Below are positions 1 through 9,264 of a stretch of 38,165 bases of DNA, in pieces. The position numbers were made by a program, and so were the translations under genes. Source of the DNA: Pseudomonadota bacterium. GTDB taxonomy: Bacteria; Myxococcota_A; UBA796; SXON01. The notes below the pieces were generated by a model that was given only the letters and a program-made list of their open reading frames with translations, searched no databases and had not been told where the DNA came from. Each line of letters begins with the position of its first letter. Position 1 is the first letter of the stretch. The DNA lies in contig SXON01000210.1 in the NCBI GenBank assembly GCA_005778355.1, positions 1 through 38,165 of the forward strand. Reading direction: 5' to 3'.

Positions 1-225
1 CCCCGGGGTTGTCGACCCCTTTGCCCGCGGGTGCGCCCGCCGGGCGCGCCGGCGCGACGCGACGCGACGCCCCGGCGCGCACGCGAGGCAGTAGATGTTC
101 CCCCGGTCGCAGCGCGGGCAGATCTCCACGAGGATGCCACAGGCAGCGCAGGAGTAGAGGCGGAGCGGGGAGGCGAACGCGGGAGTCCACCCGCGGCGGC
201 TGGACGAGGCGCCCTCGCCGGGCAA
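1..225 (-). CDS. Partial three-CxxC zinc-ribbon protein, runs off left edge
   Basis: Read leftwards, this frame is open to the window edge and encodes a short Cys-rich segment followed by a very basic tail. Three CxxC pairs are visible: SCAAC (codons near 154-140), CPRC followed by DRGN, and YCLAC. The order CxxC-hydrophobic-CxxCDRG-xxYC-xxC, then an Arg-rich stretch, resembles small zinc-ribbon proteins that I associate with transposase genes in Proteobacteria. That family link is from memory. No ATG lies in frame; the TTG ending at 225 is the only plausible start I found, so the true start is uncertain. The basic tail keeps only part of the usual pattern and may be decayed. It lies just beyond the old end of the CRISPR array and may mark a former insertion. 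Confidence 0.45.
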   Translation of the reverse strand, partial: MPGEGASSSRRGWTPAFASPLRLYSCAACGILVEICPRCDRGNIYCLACAPGRRVASRRRARRAHPRAKGSTTPG

Positions 226-270
226 CAGGAGCGCGGGGACGCGCCGCCTGAACGCGGGAGGCCGCCCCAG

Positions 271-298
271 GCGTGCGGGTGGTGGTACACCCGCACGC
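271..298. terminator. Strong hairpin beyond the CRISPR array end
   Basis: An 11-base perfect inverted repeat, GCGTGCGGGTG and CACCCGCACGC, is separated by a 6-base loop (GTGGTA). It sits about 100 bases past the terminal repeat in the direction of array transcription (minus strand). It has no following T-tract on either strand, so an intrinsic terminator role is only possible. The 226-394 stretch around it shows no gene I can support. Confidence 0.4.
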
Positions 299-394
299 CA
301 CCACCGGGGCGGAGCCCGGCTACCGCGACGAGTCGATCACCGCCCCCGGCGGCGGTGCCAGGCGCTGCTCGCCGGAATCACGCGATTTCTGGTC

Positions 395-431
395 GACGCT
401 GACAGGCCCGGCTTCGTGAGCCGGGAGTGGG
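395..431 (-). repeat. Degenerate terminal (trailer-end) CRISPR repeat
   Basis: The right 27 bases match the consensus repeat, from GGCCCGGCTTCG to GAGTGGG. The left 10 bases, where the consensus has GCTTCAATGG, do not match. Decay of the 3' end of the last repeat is the usual mark of the old end of an array, so this fixes the array direction as minus strand with the leader on the right. Confidence 0.85.
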
Positions 432-3400
432 GACGAGGACGGCCCCGCCCTTGCCGCCTCGCTCGTTGCTTCAATGGGGCCCGGCTTCGTGAGCCGGGAG
501 TGGGGCCACATGGTGTCGCCCGGCTCTCGCGACGGGATGCTTCAATGGGGCCCGGCTTCGTGAGCCGGGAGTGGGCGAACCGCTCGACAAGCAGTCGCTT
601 GGTCGCCCCCATGCTTCAATGGGGCCCGGCTTCGTGAGCCGGGAGTGGGTCGGGGCTCGGGGCCCGGCGCTGTTCAGGTGGTGACCTGCTTCAATGGGGC
701 CCGGCTTCGTGAGCCGGGAGTGGGGCGATGGACACCATCCGCTACGTCGCGCGATTGCAGCTTCAATGGGGCCCGGCTTCGTGAGCCGGGAGTGGGTCAA
801 CTTCTACCCGGACCCCGAAGGGTATGTGGTGCTTCAATGGGGCCCGGCTTCGTGAGCCGGGACTGGGGCTTCCGCCTTCGCCTTCGCCTGCGCGGTGTCT
901 GAGCTTCAATGGGGCCCGGCTTCGTGAGCCGGGAGTGGGTGCCCGGCACCCGTGCTCAGGGAGATCAAGGAGAACAGGCTTCAATGGGGCCCGGCTTCGT
1001 GAGCCGGGAGTGGGAAGACGAAGCGCCTGCTCGGCAACCCCGTGCTGCTCTGGCTTCAATGGGGCCCGGCTTCGTGAGCCGGGAGTGGGCCGGCAGTTAC
1101 CCGCTGTTCACCCACGCCGGCGCGGTGCTTCAATGGGGCCCGGCTTCGTGAGCCGGGAGTGGGCGGGGCCGGGATCGCGGGGCGCCTAGCGCCCGGTGGG
1201 CTTCAATGGGGCCCGGCTTCGTGAGCCGGGAGTGGGTCGGCGCGCTCGCAGATCCACGCCCACAGCAAGCGCTCGCTTCAATGGGGCCCGGCTTCGTGAG
1301 CCGGGAGTGGGGTAGCCGTTATGGTCCTCGAAGCGCACCTGCGCCGGGTCGCTTCAATGGGGCCCGGCTTCGTGAGCCGGGAGTGGGTGCAGAAGCGCGG
1401 CTCGGCCGAGCAGTGGGGCGACCAGCTTCAATGGGGCCCGGCTTCGTGAGCCGGGAGTGGGTTCAAGCTCACCGCCTGAGCACGCTTAAGAAGGTTGGCT
1501 TCAATGGGGCCCGGCTTCGTGAGCCGGGAGTGGGCGTGTCGCGGGTGGACGGCCCGGCCGAGCGCATGCTGCTTCAATGGGGCCCGGCTTCGTGAGCCGG
1601 GAGTGGGCGGGCCGCTGTCGCCCTCGCGCGGCACCTGAAGATCCACGGGCTTCAATGGGGCCCGGCTTCGTGAGCCGGGAGTGGGGACGCTACCCCCCAA
1701 GACAGCCCGGCGACGGGCGAAGCTTCAATGGGGCCCGGCTTCGTGAGCCGGGAGTGGGGAGATCGAACTTCGCCGCCTGCCGATCGTCGTCGGGCTTCAA
1801 TGGGGCCCGGCTTCGTGAGCCGGGAGTGGGCCGTGAACGCGCTCGCCGCCCTCGCCTACCAGGGCGTGCTTCAATGGGGCCCGGCTTCGTGAGCCGGGAG
1901 TGGGCTATCGAGCGCGACGGGCGCGCACCCGGCGGCTAGGCTTCAATGGGGCCCGGCTTCGTGAGCCGGGAGTGGGGCAAGAGACCCGGGCCTCGTCATA
2001 CGCCGAGAAGATGCTTCAATGGGGCCCGGCTTCGTGAGCCGGGAGTGGGTCCACCGCCCGAACAGGGTCTCCCCGTCCTGGTTGCTTCAATGGGGCCCGG
2101 CTTCGTGAGCCGGGAGTGGGGAACGAATCGCCGACAGGCTTGATGGTGCAGACTACGTGGCTTCAATGGGGCCCGGCTTCGTGAGCCGGGAGTGGGCCGC
2201 GTGCAGGTCCTTCACCAGGTCCTCGCTGAGCTGGCTTCAATGGGGCCCGGCTTCGTGAGCCGGGAGTGGGGAGGCGGAGTGGCGCGAGCGCTACGACGTG
2301 CTCTGGCTTCAATGGGGCCCGGCTTCGTGAGCCGGGAGTGGGTCGACGAGCTTCTGCTCGGCCAGCGTCCCGCGAGCGCGCTTCAATGGGGCCCGGCTTC
2401 GTGAGCCGGGAGTGGGGCCTACGGCATCGGTGCCGGGGGCGGGGAGCTCCTGGCTTCAATGGGGCCCGGCTTCGTGAGCCGGGAGTGGGGCCGTCGAGCA
2501 CGCGGTGAGCGAGTCGTCGAGGAGCTTCAATGGGGCCCGGCTTCGTGAGCCGGGAGTGGGGCATGATATTCGGAGGGACGTCGGAGGTCGCCTTCCAGCT
2601 TCAATGGGGCCCGGCTTCGTGAGCCGGGAGTGGGGACCGCCTCTGTCGTCGGCGCCGCGCCGGTGTGCGGCTTCAATGGGGCCCGGCTTCGTGAGCCGGG
2701 AGTGGGGTCTTCCAGTTGGCGACGTCCGACGAGCCGTCTGGCGCGCTTCAATGGGGCCCGGCTGCGTGAGCCGGGAGTGGGCGAGCCGAGGCGAGCACGG
2801 ACGTCCCCGAGAAGCTCGCTTCAATGGGGCCCGGCTTCGTGAGCCGGGAGTGGGCCGCTAGGCGGCCTCGGCGGCGACTTCGGGCATGACGCTTCAATGG
2901 GGCCCGGCTTCGTGAGCCGGGAGTGGGGGAGGCTGATCCCCATGGGCGACAACATCACCTGGCGCGAGCTTCAATGGGGCCCGGCTTCGTGAGCCGGGAG
3001 TGGGCTCGCCGACGAGTGGACGCGGTTCAAGCTGGAGGTATCGCTTCAATGGGGCCCGGCTTCGTGAGCCGGGAGTGGGTGCGACGGCGAGGTCATTGCC
3101 GACGCCCTCGCGGAGCTTCAATGGGGCCCGGCTTCGTGAGCCGGGAGTGGGCAGCGGCGGTGGAGACACGCCAGCGGCGAGGGCCAGCGCGCTTCAATGG
3201 GGCCCGGCTTCGTGAGCCGGGAGTGGGTGGCAGGACGAGGCCGCGTTCTGGTCGGAGGACCAGCTTCAATGGGGCCCGGCTTCGTGAGCCGGGAGTGGGC
3301 GCCGAGCGGGCCGAGGCCGCCGCGCGCCGCGCGAAGCTTCAATGGGGCCCGGCTTCGTGAGCCGGGAGTGGGGTGAAGCCGTACTCGGTGCCGTCGCAGG

Positions 3401-4625
3401 GCTTGACGTCGCTTCAATGGGGCCCGGCTTCGTGAGCCGGGAGTGGGCCTCCACGACGACCTCACCACCGACCGGCAGGCCGCGCTTCAATGGGGCCCGG
3501 CTTCGTGAGCCGGGAGTGGGCCCGCGCCTACTGCGGCGTGCCGCTCGTCGTCACGTAGCTTCAATGGGGCCCGGCTTCGTGAGCCGGGAGTGGGGCCGAC
3601 GACACCGTGCCCCCCGGCCCGGACGTGCGGCCGCTTCAATGGGGCCCGGCTTCGTGAGCCGGGAGTGGGAGGGCCGGGGCGTCGAGCCGCCCGTCCAGAT
3701 TGTCGTAGCTTCAATGGGGCCCGGCTTCGTGAGCCGGGAGTGGGACTACCTCTCGGGCCTCATCCGGGCCAAGCTTGCGGAGCGCTTCAATGGGGCCCGG
3801 CTTCGTGAGCCGGGAGTGGGCGTCAACGCCAGCGTGTCCAGCGCCCACCTCGTTCGCGCTTCAATGGGGCCCGGCTTCGTGAGCCGGGAGTGGGTGACGG
3901 TGACGGGCTTGTGGCGGGTAGCGGCCAATGGCTTCAATGGGGCCCGGCTTCGTGAGCCGGGAGTGGGCCGGCGGGAACAGGCACGGCAAGCCCGAGTCGG
4001 CGGCGCTTCAATGGGGCCCGGCTTCGTGAGCCGGGAGTGGGATGCCCGGGAGTACCGGCAACGGCGGCGTCATCGTCTTGCTTCAATGGGGCCCGGCTTC
4101 GTGAGCCGGGAGTGGGCATCGCCAGCTTCGACAGGGCCTGCCGGATGCACTGGCTTCAATGGGGCCCGGCTTCGTGAGCCGGGAGTGGGCGGGCGACTCG
4201 TCCGCCAACCTCGCGTTCCAGGCGAAGCTTCAATGGGGCCCGGCTTCGTGAGCCGGGAGTGGGCAGGTGGACGCGCTGCTGCAGCACGTCGGTGAAGTCG
4301 CTTCAATGGGGCCCGGCTTCGTGAGCCGGGAGTGGGCGGCGCTGGCGCGCCCACGCGGCGGCGCAGCGCAGGCTTCAATGGGGCCCGGCTTCGTGAGCCG
4401 GGAGTGGGGGAGATCGCGCGCGGGCTGGAGCGCCAGCCGCCCCTCGCTTCAATGGGGCCCGGCTTCGTGAGCCGGGAGTGGGTCATCGTCCAGTGGGAGG
4501 CCGAGGTGACCGCCGGGCTTCAATGGGGCCCGGCTTCGTGAGCCGGGAGTGGGTTAAAAGGTGCTAGCGCGATCAAGCAGGAGGCTTTGCTTCAATGGGG
4601 CCCGGCTTCGTGAGCCGGGAGTGGG
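395..4625 (-). CRISPR. Type I-G CRISPR array, 58 repeats, 57 spacers
   Basis: A 37-base repeat recurs every 71-78 bases; I located 58 copies starting at 395, 468, 539, 613 and so on to 4517 and 4589. Spacers are 34-41 bases. On the plus strand the repeat starts GCTTCAATGGGG and ends GAGTGGG. In its middle is a 7-bp stem, CCCGGCT/AGCCGGG, around a TCGTG loop. On the minus strand the repeat ends in CCATTGAAGC, like the ATTGAAAC ends of other type I repeats, which supports minus-strand transcription. The Cas6 part of Csb2 would cut at or near the stem base (family knowledge). Internal repeats are nearly identical; I saw single changes in the copies at 831-867 (GAC for GAG near the end) and 2745-2781 (GCTGCG for GCTTCG). 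The newest spacer by this orientation is 4554-4588, which is noticeably more AT-rich. Apparent long ORFs here are repeat artefacts. Confidence 0.98.
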
Positions 4626-4830
4626 GCACCGTTCCAGGATGCTGTACCCGCGCCTCCAGGCGGCGCGACTTGCGAGCGGTGGCCCGAAAGGGGGCGTCGT
4701 GGCGGGCGGTCTGCGGGGTCGGTTTCGTGATGCCACCCGCCTACGACGCAGTCACCATCACGCTCGCGAGCGGCGGCCGTGTGCCACGCGGCACCGAACC
4801 GCTCGCGCCAGGATGAGAAGGAACGCGCGG
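4626..4830 (-). promoter_or_regulatory. CRISPR leader region
   Basis: This 205-base gap separates the first repeat from the cas2 stop codon. The decayed repeat is at the other end of the array, so the leader and any array promoter should be here, read leftwards. I see no convincing -35/-10 pair. It contains a perfect 12-base palindrome, CGCTCGCGAGCG, at 4761-4772. Beside it at 4776-4792 is an imperfect dyad with arms GCCGTGT and ACGCGGC. No protein-coding gene is supported in this gap. Read-through from the cas operon could also supply array RNA, since cas2 is on the same strand immediately upstream. Confidence 0.7.
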
Positions 4831-5130
4831 CTAGAATATCCTGACCACGCGCTCGATGGGAGAAAGAGGCTGCCCCAGGGTCCAGTGTTTCCACGTGCGC
4901 TCCGCGTCGGCGGAGCCCAGGGGCACGAAGAGCACCTGGTCGGCCTCGTGGTCGATGGCGTCGAGCAGCTTGGCCTTGAGGGTGGCCAGTTGCAGGGCGG
5001 AGATGACGCAGCGAAAGACCGAGTACTGGAGCGCGTCGCCGTAGCCGCGCATCACCTTGTGAACCCGCCGCAGGCGTGCGTCATCTCGGATGTCGTAGCA
5101 GACAAGCCACACGGTGAGGTGCGCGCTCAT
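4831..5130 (-). CDS. cas2: CRISPR-associated endonuclease Cas2
   Basis: 99 residues, a normal Cas2 length. It begins with the family pattern of a beta strand followed by CYDIRDD (Asp13 is the conserved acidic residue), then a basic helix with RLRRVHKVM and a GDALQYSVF segment. Cas2 forms the structural dimer of the Cas1-Cas2 spacer integrase. The ATG overlaps the cas4-cas1 stop by four bases (ATGA), and GGAG lies a little upstream, so translation is probably coupled. It is the last gene of the operon and lies next to the leader, where integration would occur. Confidence 0.96.
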   Translation of the reverse strand: MSAHLTVWLVCYDIRDDARLRRVHKVMRGYGDALQYSVFRCVISALQLATLKAKLLDAIDHEADQVLFVPLGSADAERTWKHWTLGQPLSPIERVVRIF

Positions 5131-6770
5131 CGAACCCTGTACTCCGCGTACTTCGCCACCTCGCCGGTGAGGTGACGCGCCAAGAGGCGAGCCTGCACCT
5201 CCAGGATGCGGCGGTAGGAGAGCCGCGAGCCGAAGACCGGGTGGGTGGCCAGCTCGTCCATGCGGCGCTCGAAAACGGTGATGAAACGGCTCCGCGCCGC
5301 GTCGGCGATGGCCACGCCGGTGGCGCGTTCCTCGAAGTCGCCCACCGCCACGACGCCGTTGTTGATGGCATTGAGCACCACCGAGTCCGCGATGACAGGA
5401 CGCATCTCCTCCATCATGTCCAGCGCCAGCGCCGGGCGACCGGGCCGGGGCTGGTGGAGGAAGCCGACGTAGGGATCGAGGCCGACGTGATGCAGGACCA
5501 CGGTGTACTCGCGCACCAGGCAGGCGTACGCGAAGGACAAGAGTGCGTTCACCGGGTCGCGGGGTGGACGTCGGTTTCGACTGTCCACCCGGAACTTGTC
5601 GCGAAGGTCGCCCTTGATCATGGACGAGAAGTGATCGAAGTAGTAGCGCGCGGCCAGTCCCTCGAAGCCCATCAGCGCCTGCGGGTCGGGCGCGCGCGCC
5701 GCGTCGTCGTGGATCTCCTTGAGTCGCGACAGCACATCGCCCGGAACGTCCTCGCCGTTCCGCCGCAGGTACACGCGCTGATTGTGGATCTTCGAGCGGA
5801 CGAGCGCCCGTGCGATGTCCAGCGACCGCGCCGCGTTGCTCGCCGCCGCGTGCTGCGCCATGCGGGCCACGACGCCCGCGCCGCTCGCCGGGGTGAAAAT
5901 GCCTCGGAACCAGCCGCCGTGGCTATGGACGGCGAGCGGGACGTCTGCCTCCGCGAGCGCGTGGAGCAGCGGGGTCGACACTGCGGCGTTGCCCAGAACC
6001 ACCACCCGCGAGGTCTCGGCAATGCGTGCCCGGCCCACTTCCTGGCCCTTGTCGCGCACCACGATCTCGTCGTGGTCTTTCCCCACGCTCCCGCCCTGCA
6101 GGCGCACGTAGAGGGGCAGGCCGTCGTCACGGGCAGCCACGAGCGGGCGCACCTCGTCGCCGCGTCCCGCCAGCATGTTCTCCTCGTCGGGCAGGCAGAT
6201 GCCCACCAGCGAGCAGCCGTTGCACTTCGGGCTGTCGACCAGTGGAGGCGGCAAGGAGCGAGTGGTGGACAGCGCGAGCGCCTGGTCGCGGAGTTCGAGC
6301 GTGCGGGCCACCAGCGCGTCGGTGATCGGCACCGGCACCCGCCGGCGCGACGCGGCGAACCACAGCGCGCCCTCGTCGCAACGGTAGCCATGCGCGCGCA
6401 AGAGAAGGGCCTGCGCGCACACCTGCACGCGCTCCGGCTCCCAGGCACCCTCGGGCACGTCGGGGGCCGCGCCCTTCTTGTAGTCGATGGGGACCACGCG
6501 ATCGGCGTCGGCCTCTACCAGGTCGATCTTCGCGACGATCCGCAGGACGTCGTCGGACAGGTACACGCTGCGCACGGCGACGGGCGCCCCCGCCGCGCCG
6601 GGGTCGGGGAGGCCCTCCCTGCTCGGCTTGTCGACCCGGCGGTGGACGGTACGCCCCTCCACCGTGTCGGCGCTGTCGGCCCACTCGCCGTGGATCCACT
6701 CGAGGGCGAAGAGGCGCGGGCAGTACGCCAGCTCGTTCAGCATGCGGGCGGGGAGGTGTTCCCCGCTCAT
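5127..6770 (-). CDS. cas4-cas1: Cas4-Cas1 fusion, spacer acquisition protein
   Basis: 547 residues with two domains. The Cas4 part (about 1-200) has Cys17, a DYK nuclease motif at 96-98 and the cluster cysteines 183, 186 and 192, as expected for an Fe-S RecB-like nuclease that trims prespacers and helps select the PAM. The Cas1 part (about 210-547) carries the metal-binding triad Glu370 (GFEGLAARYYF), His439 (GFLHQ) and Asp451 (ALDMMEE). A fused cas4-cas1 is a hallmark of type I-G loci. I chose the ATG ending at 6770: it overlaps the csb2 stop as ATGA and has a strong GGAGGAG two bases upstream. The longer open frame to the right is csb2 read in another frame. All catalytic residues checked are present, so acquisition should be functional. 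Confidence 0.96.
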   Translation of the reverse strand: MSGEHLPARMLNELAYCPRLFALEWIHGEWADSADTVEGRTVHRRVDKPSREGLPDPGAAGAPVAVRSVYLSDDVLRIVAKIDLVEADADRVVPIDYKKGAAPDVPEGAWEPERVQVCAQALLLRAHGYRCDEGALWFAASRRRVPVPITDALVARTLELRDQALALSTTRSLPPPLVDSPKCNGCSLVGICLPDEENMLAGRGDEVRPLVAARDDGLPLYVRLQGGSVGKDHDEIVVRDKGQEVGRARIAETSRVVVLGNAAVSTPLLHALAEADVPLAVHSHGGWFRGIFTPASGAGVVARMAQHAAASNAARSLDIARALVRSKIHNQRVYLRRNGEDVPGDVLSRLKEIHDDAARAPDPQALMGFEGLAARYYFDHFSSMIKGDLRDKFRVDSRNRRPPRDPVNALLSFAYACLVREYTVVLHHVGLDPYVGFLHQPRPGRPALALDMMEEMRPVIADSVVLNAINNGVVAVGDFEERATGVAIADAARSRFITVFERRMDELATHPVFGSRLSYRRILEVQARLLARHLTGEVAKYAEYRVR

Positions 6771-8293
6771 GGCTCCTCCACGGCGCGGAAACTGCCCAGG
6801 CCGAAGTGGGCGCCGTAGCCCAGGAATATCGGCCCCCGGACCGGCGTCGCGAACTCCAGTGTGAAGCCAAAAGCCCCTTCGCCTCCACGCGAACCCCCGC
6901 CCTCTCGCCGCGCCCTGAGGAATCGGTGGGCCTCCCAACTCGATCGCGGGTGCTCGGTCTCACCCCGCATCCAGCCTCGCACGTCGATGAGCTTGGCCCC
7001 GGCGAGGTGTTCGTGGTGCTCGATCGCCATTCGAGCCTGGTCGGGAGGCAGATCACGCCCCTTCCGGGGCTTCGGATGCCGAAAGAGGACGAATGGCGTC
7101 TCGCTCTTCCAGACGCGAGAGGCACCGAAAAGCGCGGATCGGGCAGGGTTGCGACGTCCCCCGATCGCGTCGAGGCCGGCCAACACCTCGGGCGAACCCA
7201 GGTGGACGAGGGTGATTTCGTAGGTCGATTCTCCCACCGCGCCCTCGGCGCTCCATAGCGAGCGGAGCCTGCGAATCGCGCTCACCGCCTCGTCATCGAA
7301 CCCGGTGGGGTGCCAGGCATACAAGTGATCGATCGCCCCGTCGCCGTCGTCGTCCGCAGCGACGAAGTAGGCGTGCCGCCCGCCTCGCATGGCTTCCCCC
7401 GCCTCCTTGCCGCTGAACGCCTCATGCGTGGACCCGTCCCCCTCGTTGCGTGCGCAGCTCATCAGCGCGCGCCGGAGCCTGTCACCCAGCGACAAGGCGC
7501 GCTCAAGCCTCGGCAAGACCCGCCCGGTGAGCGCGAAACGAGCCAGTTCCGGTCGAGCCCGACCGTGTGGCCGAAGGTGGCGCGGAGCGGGGCCACCGCC
7601 ATGCCAGACATACCGCCGGGCGACAGCTCCGGGGGGAGCCGACCACCTCGCCTTTTGTAGAACCAACGGCTCCATGGCCAGGGCGTCGAATCGGTCGCGC
7701 GGCAGGTCCTTCTCCCGCCACCCCTCGCGCAACATCGCTGATCGCCAGAGTTCAAAGGCCTGCTCGGACACGAGAGTCCAGATCTCGACGTCCCCTTCGG
7801 ACGATGGCTGTACGCGGTGCCAGGCCTGCGGACGGGGACCCGGCTGGACCACCGAAGCTCGAACCCACGACTCGGCTCGCCCCAGGTAGCCGACCTCGGC
7901 GAGGAGCCGTCCGAGCAGATCCCGCTCTGACGCATCGAGAGCCACCGGCCAGTCCACCTCGAAGGCGGGCGTTTCGCCGTTGGGTCTGTCGAACGCGGCA
8001 AAGGCGTCGAATACCATCTTGCCGTCGCGACCCGTCTCCTGTGACAGGTAGGCGCGGGTGTGCGAGAAGGTGGCCGGCGGCAAGGCGTAGCTCGGGAACG
8101 TGTCGCCCAGGCGAAGTAGTAGTGCCCGCACGACCCGGTCATCGCGCCCGGGAAGGCGGAAGGAGGCAGCCAACAGCGCGCGAAGCAGCCTCCACGGCGA
8201 GGGCGGCCACTCGACCTGGCCCTCGTTCACGTGCGCCGTCCACGGCGTGGCATGAAGTCGCCCGGCGAGTAGTTCGAAACGAAGGGTGACCAC
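6767..8293 (-). CDS. csb2: Csb2 (GSU0054-type), Cas5-Cas6 fusion of type I-G
   Basis: 508 residues from a GTG start. The N-terminal part (TLRFELLAGRLHATPW, then a Trp-Pro-Pro-Ser-Pro-Trp stretch) matches the Cas5-like half of GSU0054 proteins. The C-terminus ends in a glycine-rich loop, GPIFLGYGAHFGLGSF, typical of Cas6-type RAMP folds. Family knowledge: it processes pre-crRNA and stays on the crRNA in Cascade. A histidine-rich stretch (AIEHHEHLAG) in the Cas6 half is a candidate for the catalytic region, but I cannot assign the residue. GTG at 8293 is preceded by GAGG at good distance and lies 8 bases after the csb1 stop, the only non-overlapping junction inside the operon. Confidence 0.92.
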   Translation of the reverse strand: MVTLRFELLAGRLHATPWTAHVNEGQVEWPPSPWRLLRALLAASFRLPGRDDRVVRALLLRLGDTFPSYALPPATFSHTRAYLSQETGRDGKMVFDAFAAFDRPNGETPAFEVDWPVALDASERDLLGRLLAEVGYLGRAESWVRASVVQPGPRPQAWHRVQPSSEGDVEIWTLVSEQAFELWRSAMLREGWREKDLPRDRFDALAMEPLVLQKARWSAPPGAVARRYVWHGGGPAPRHLRPHGRARPELARFALTGRVLPRLERALSLGDRLRRALMSCARNEGDGSTHEAFSGKEAGEAMRGGRHAYFVAADDDGDGAIDHLYAWHPTGFDDEAVSAIRRLRSLWSAEGAVGESTYEITLVHLGSPEVLAGLDAIGGRRNPARSALFGASRVWKSETPFVLFRHPKPRKGRDLPPDQARMAIEHHEHLAGAKLIDVRGWMRGETEHPRSSWEAHRFLRARREGGGSRGGEGAFGFTLEFATPVRGPIFLGYGAHFGLGSFRAVEEP

Positions 8294-8301
8294 GGACGAC
8301 C

Positions 8302-9264
8302 TCAAGCGTAGGTGACGCGGACAACCGAATCGGTCGGCAGCGCGCCGGTGGCGACGGCCGACTGGATCAGCCGCGGGAGCGCTTCCTCCATGGCTGCCAA
8401 CTCGGGAAGGGTGCCGCCGACAGGCGAGGTGACGCGGGGTAGACCCACGACGACGAGGTCGCACGCAGTCCGGAAGCGCAAACCGCGGTCGAGGAGGGCA
8501 CGAATCTTGTAGAGCGCCAGCCCGAACAGCAGTCGCGTCACCGGCTCCGGGAGGCCGTAGGCGCGGAGCTGCTGCAGGTCCAGGTTGAAGTAGGCGACGA
8601 TACCTCCGGCGACGAACTCCTCGCGCGGGAAGGGGACGTTCCCGTAGCCTTCGGCGGCCTTCTTCCCCTCTCCGGCGCCCTTCGCGCTCAAGATATCGTT
8701 CTTCACCCCGCCGCTCGCCGCCACGCTCACGTCCGCCGCCTCCACGAAGGCGGAGAGAGCGCGCGGCACGCGGATCCGGCCGCCGGCGAGCTTGTCCTGC
8801 GCGAGGAACAGGCCGTGAAGCAGCGAGTTGATGTCGAGTCGAGCCACCACCCTCGCCACGGCGCGGATGTCGACTCCGGCGAGATCGAGCGCGGCGAACT
8901 CGTTGCGGAGCACCTCGAACACGCGCTTCTCGGACGCCTGGAGCACATACGGAGAGTTGAGTCGGTGCGCCTCCTCGATCGTGCTGGTCAGGTAGCTCCC
9001 ATCGGGGCGCTCCACGCGCACCCAGCTCAGGCCACGCGCAGCCGGCACGACGTCTTTGGCGACGTCGTCCCAGATCGAGCGCTCCAGGCGGTTCGCCATG
9101 GATTGCGCGGACTCGACGAGCAGCATCTCTGTGCCGCTGGGCAAAGTGAAGCGCGCCGGGCCGAGGTCCGGGAAACCGGTGGGCTGGAAGCGGGAGCCCT
9201 GCACGGGGCGAAGGTCGGCCTCCACGAGAAACCGGGCGGCAGAGGGCAGGTCGAATGCGGTCAC
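8302..9264 (-). CDS. csb1: Csb1 (GSU0053-type), Cas7 backbone subunit
   Basis: 320 residues. The N-terminus (AARFLVEADLRPVQGSRFQP, then a stretch ending LLVESAQSMANRLE) is the conserved GSU0053/Cas7 signature. By family, multiple copies line the crRNA as the Cascade backbone. I chose GTG at 9264 because it overlaps the csx17 stop by four bases (GTGA) and has AGGAG six bases upstream. The open frame extends about 200 codons further upstream, but that extension is csx17 read out of frame. It lies between the large subunit gene and cas5-6, the standard type I-G order. Confidence 0.94.
   Translation of the reverse strand: MTAFDLPSAARFLVEADLRPVQGSRFQPTGFPDLGPARFTLPSGTEMLLVESAQSMANRLERSIWDDVAKDVVPAARGLSWVRVERPDGSYLTSTIEEAHRLNSPYVLQASEKRVFEVLRNEFAALDLAGVDIRAVARVVARLDINSLLHGLFLAQDKLAGGRIRVPRALSAFVEAADVSVAASGGVKNDILSAKGAGEGKKAAEGYGNVPFPREEFVAGGIVAYFNLDLQQLRAYGLPEPVTRLLFGLALYKIRALLDRGLRFRTACDLVVVGLPRVTSPVGGTLPELAAMEEALPRLIQSAVATGALPTDSVVRVTYA

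Noticed and set aside
416..4541. Many overlapping ORFs inside the array with the recurring peptide FNGARLREPGVG
   Set aside because: They are translations of the repeat in different frames; spacers set their ends and no ribosome sites precede them.
5172..6818. A 548-residue plus-strand ORF over cas4-cas1
   Set aside because: It is antisense to a clear fused cas4-cas1 with all catalytic residues, and has no known motif; GC-rich codon use leaves the opposite strand open.
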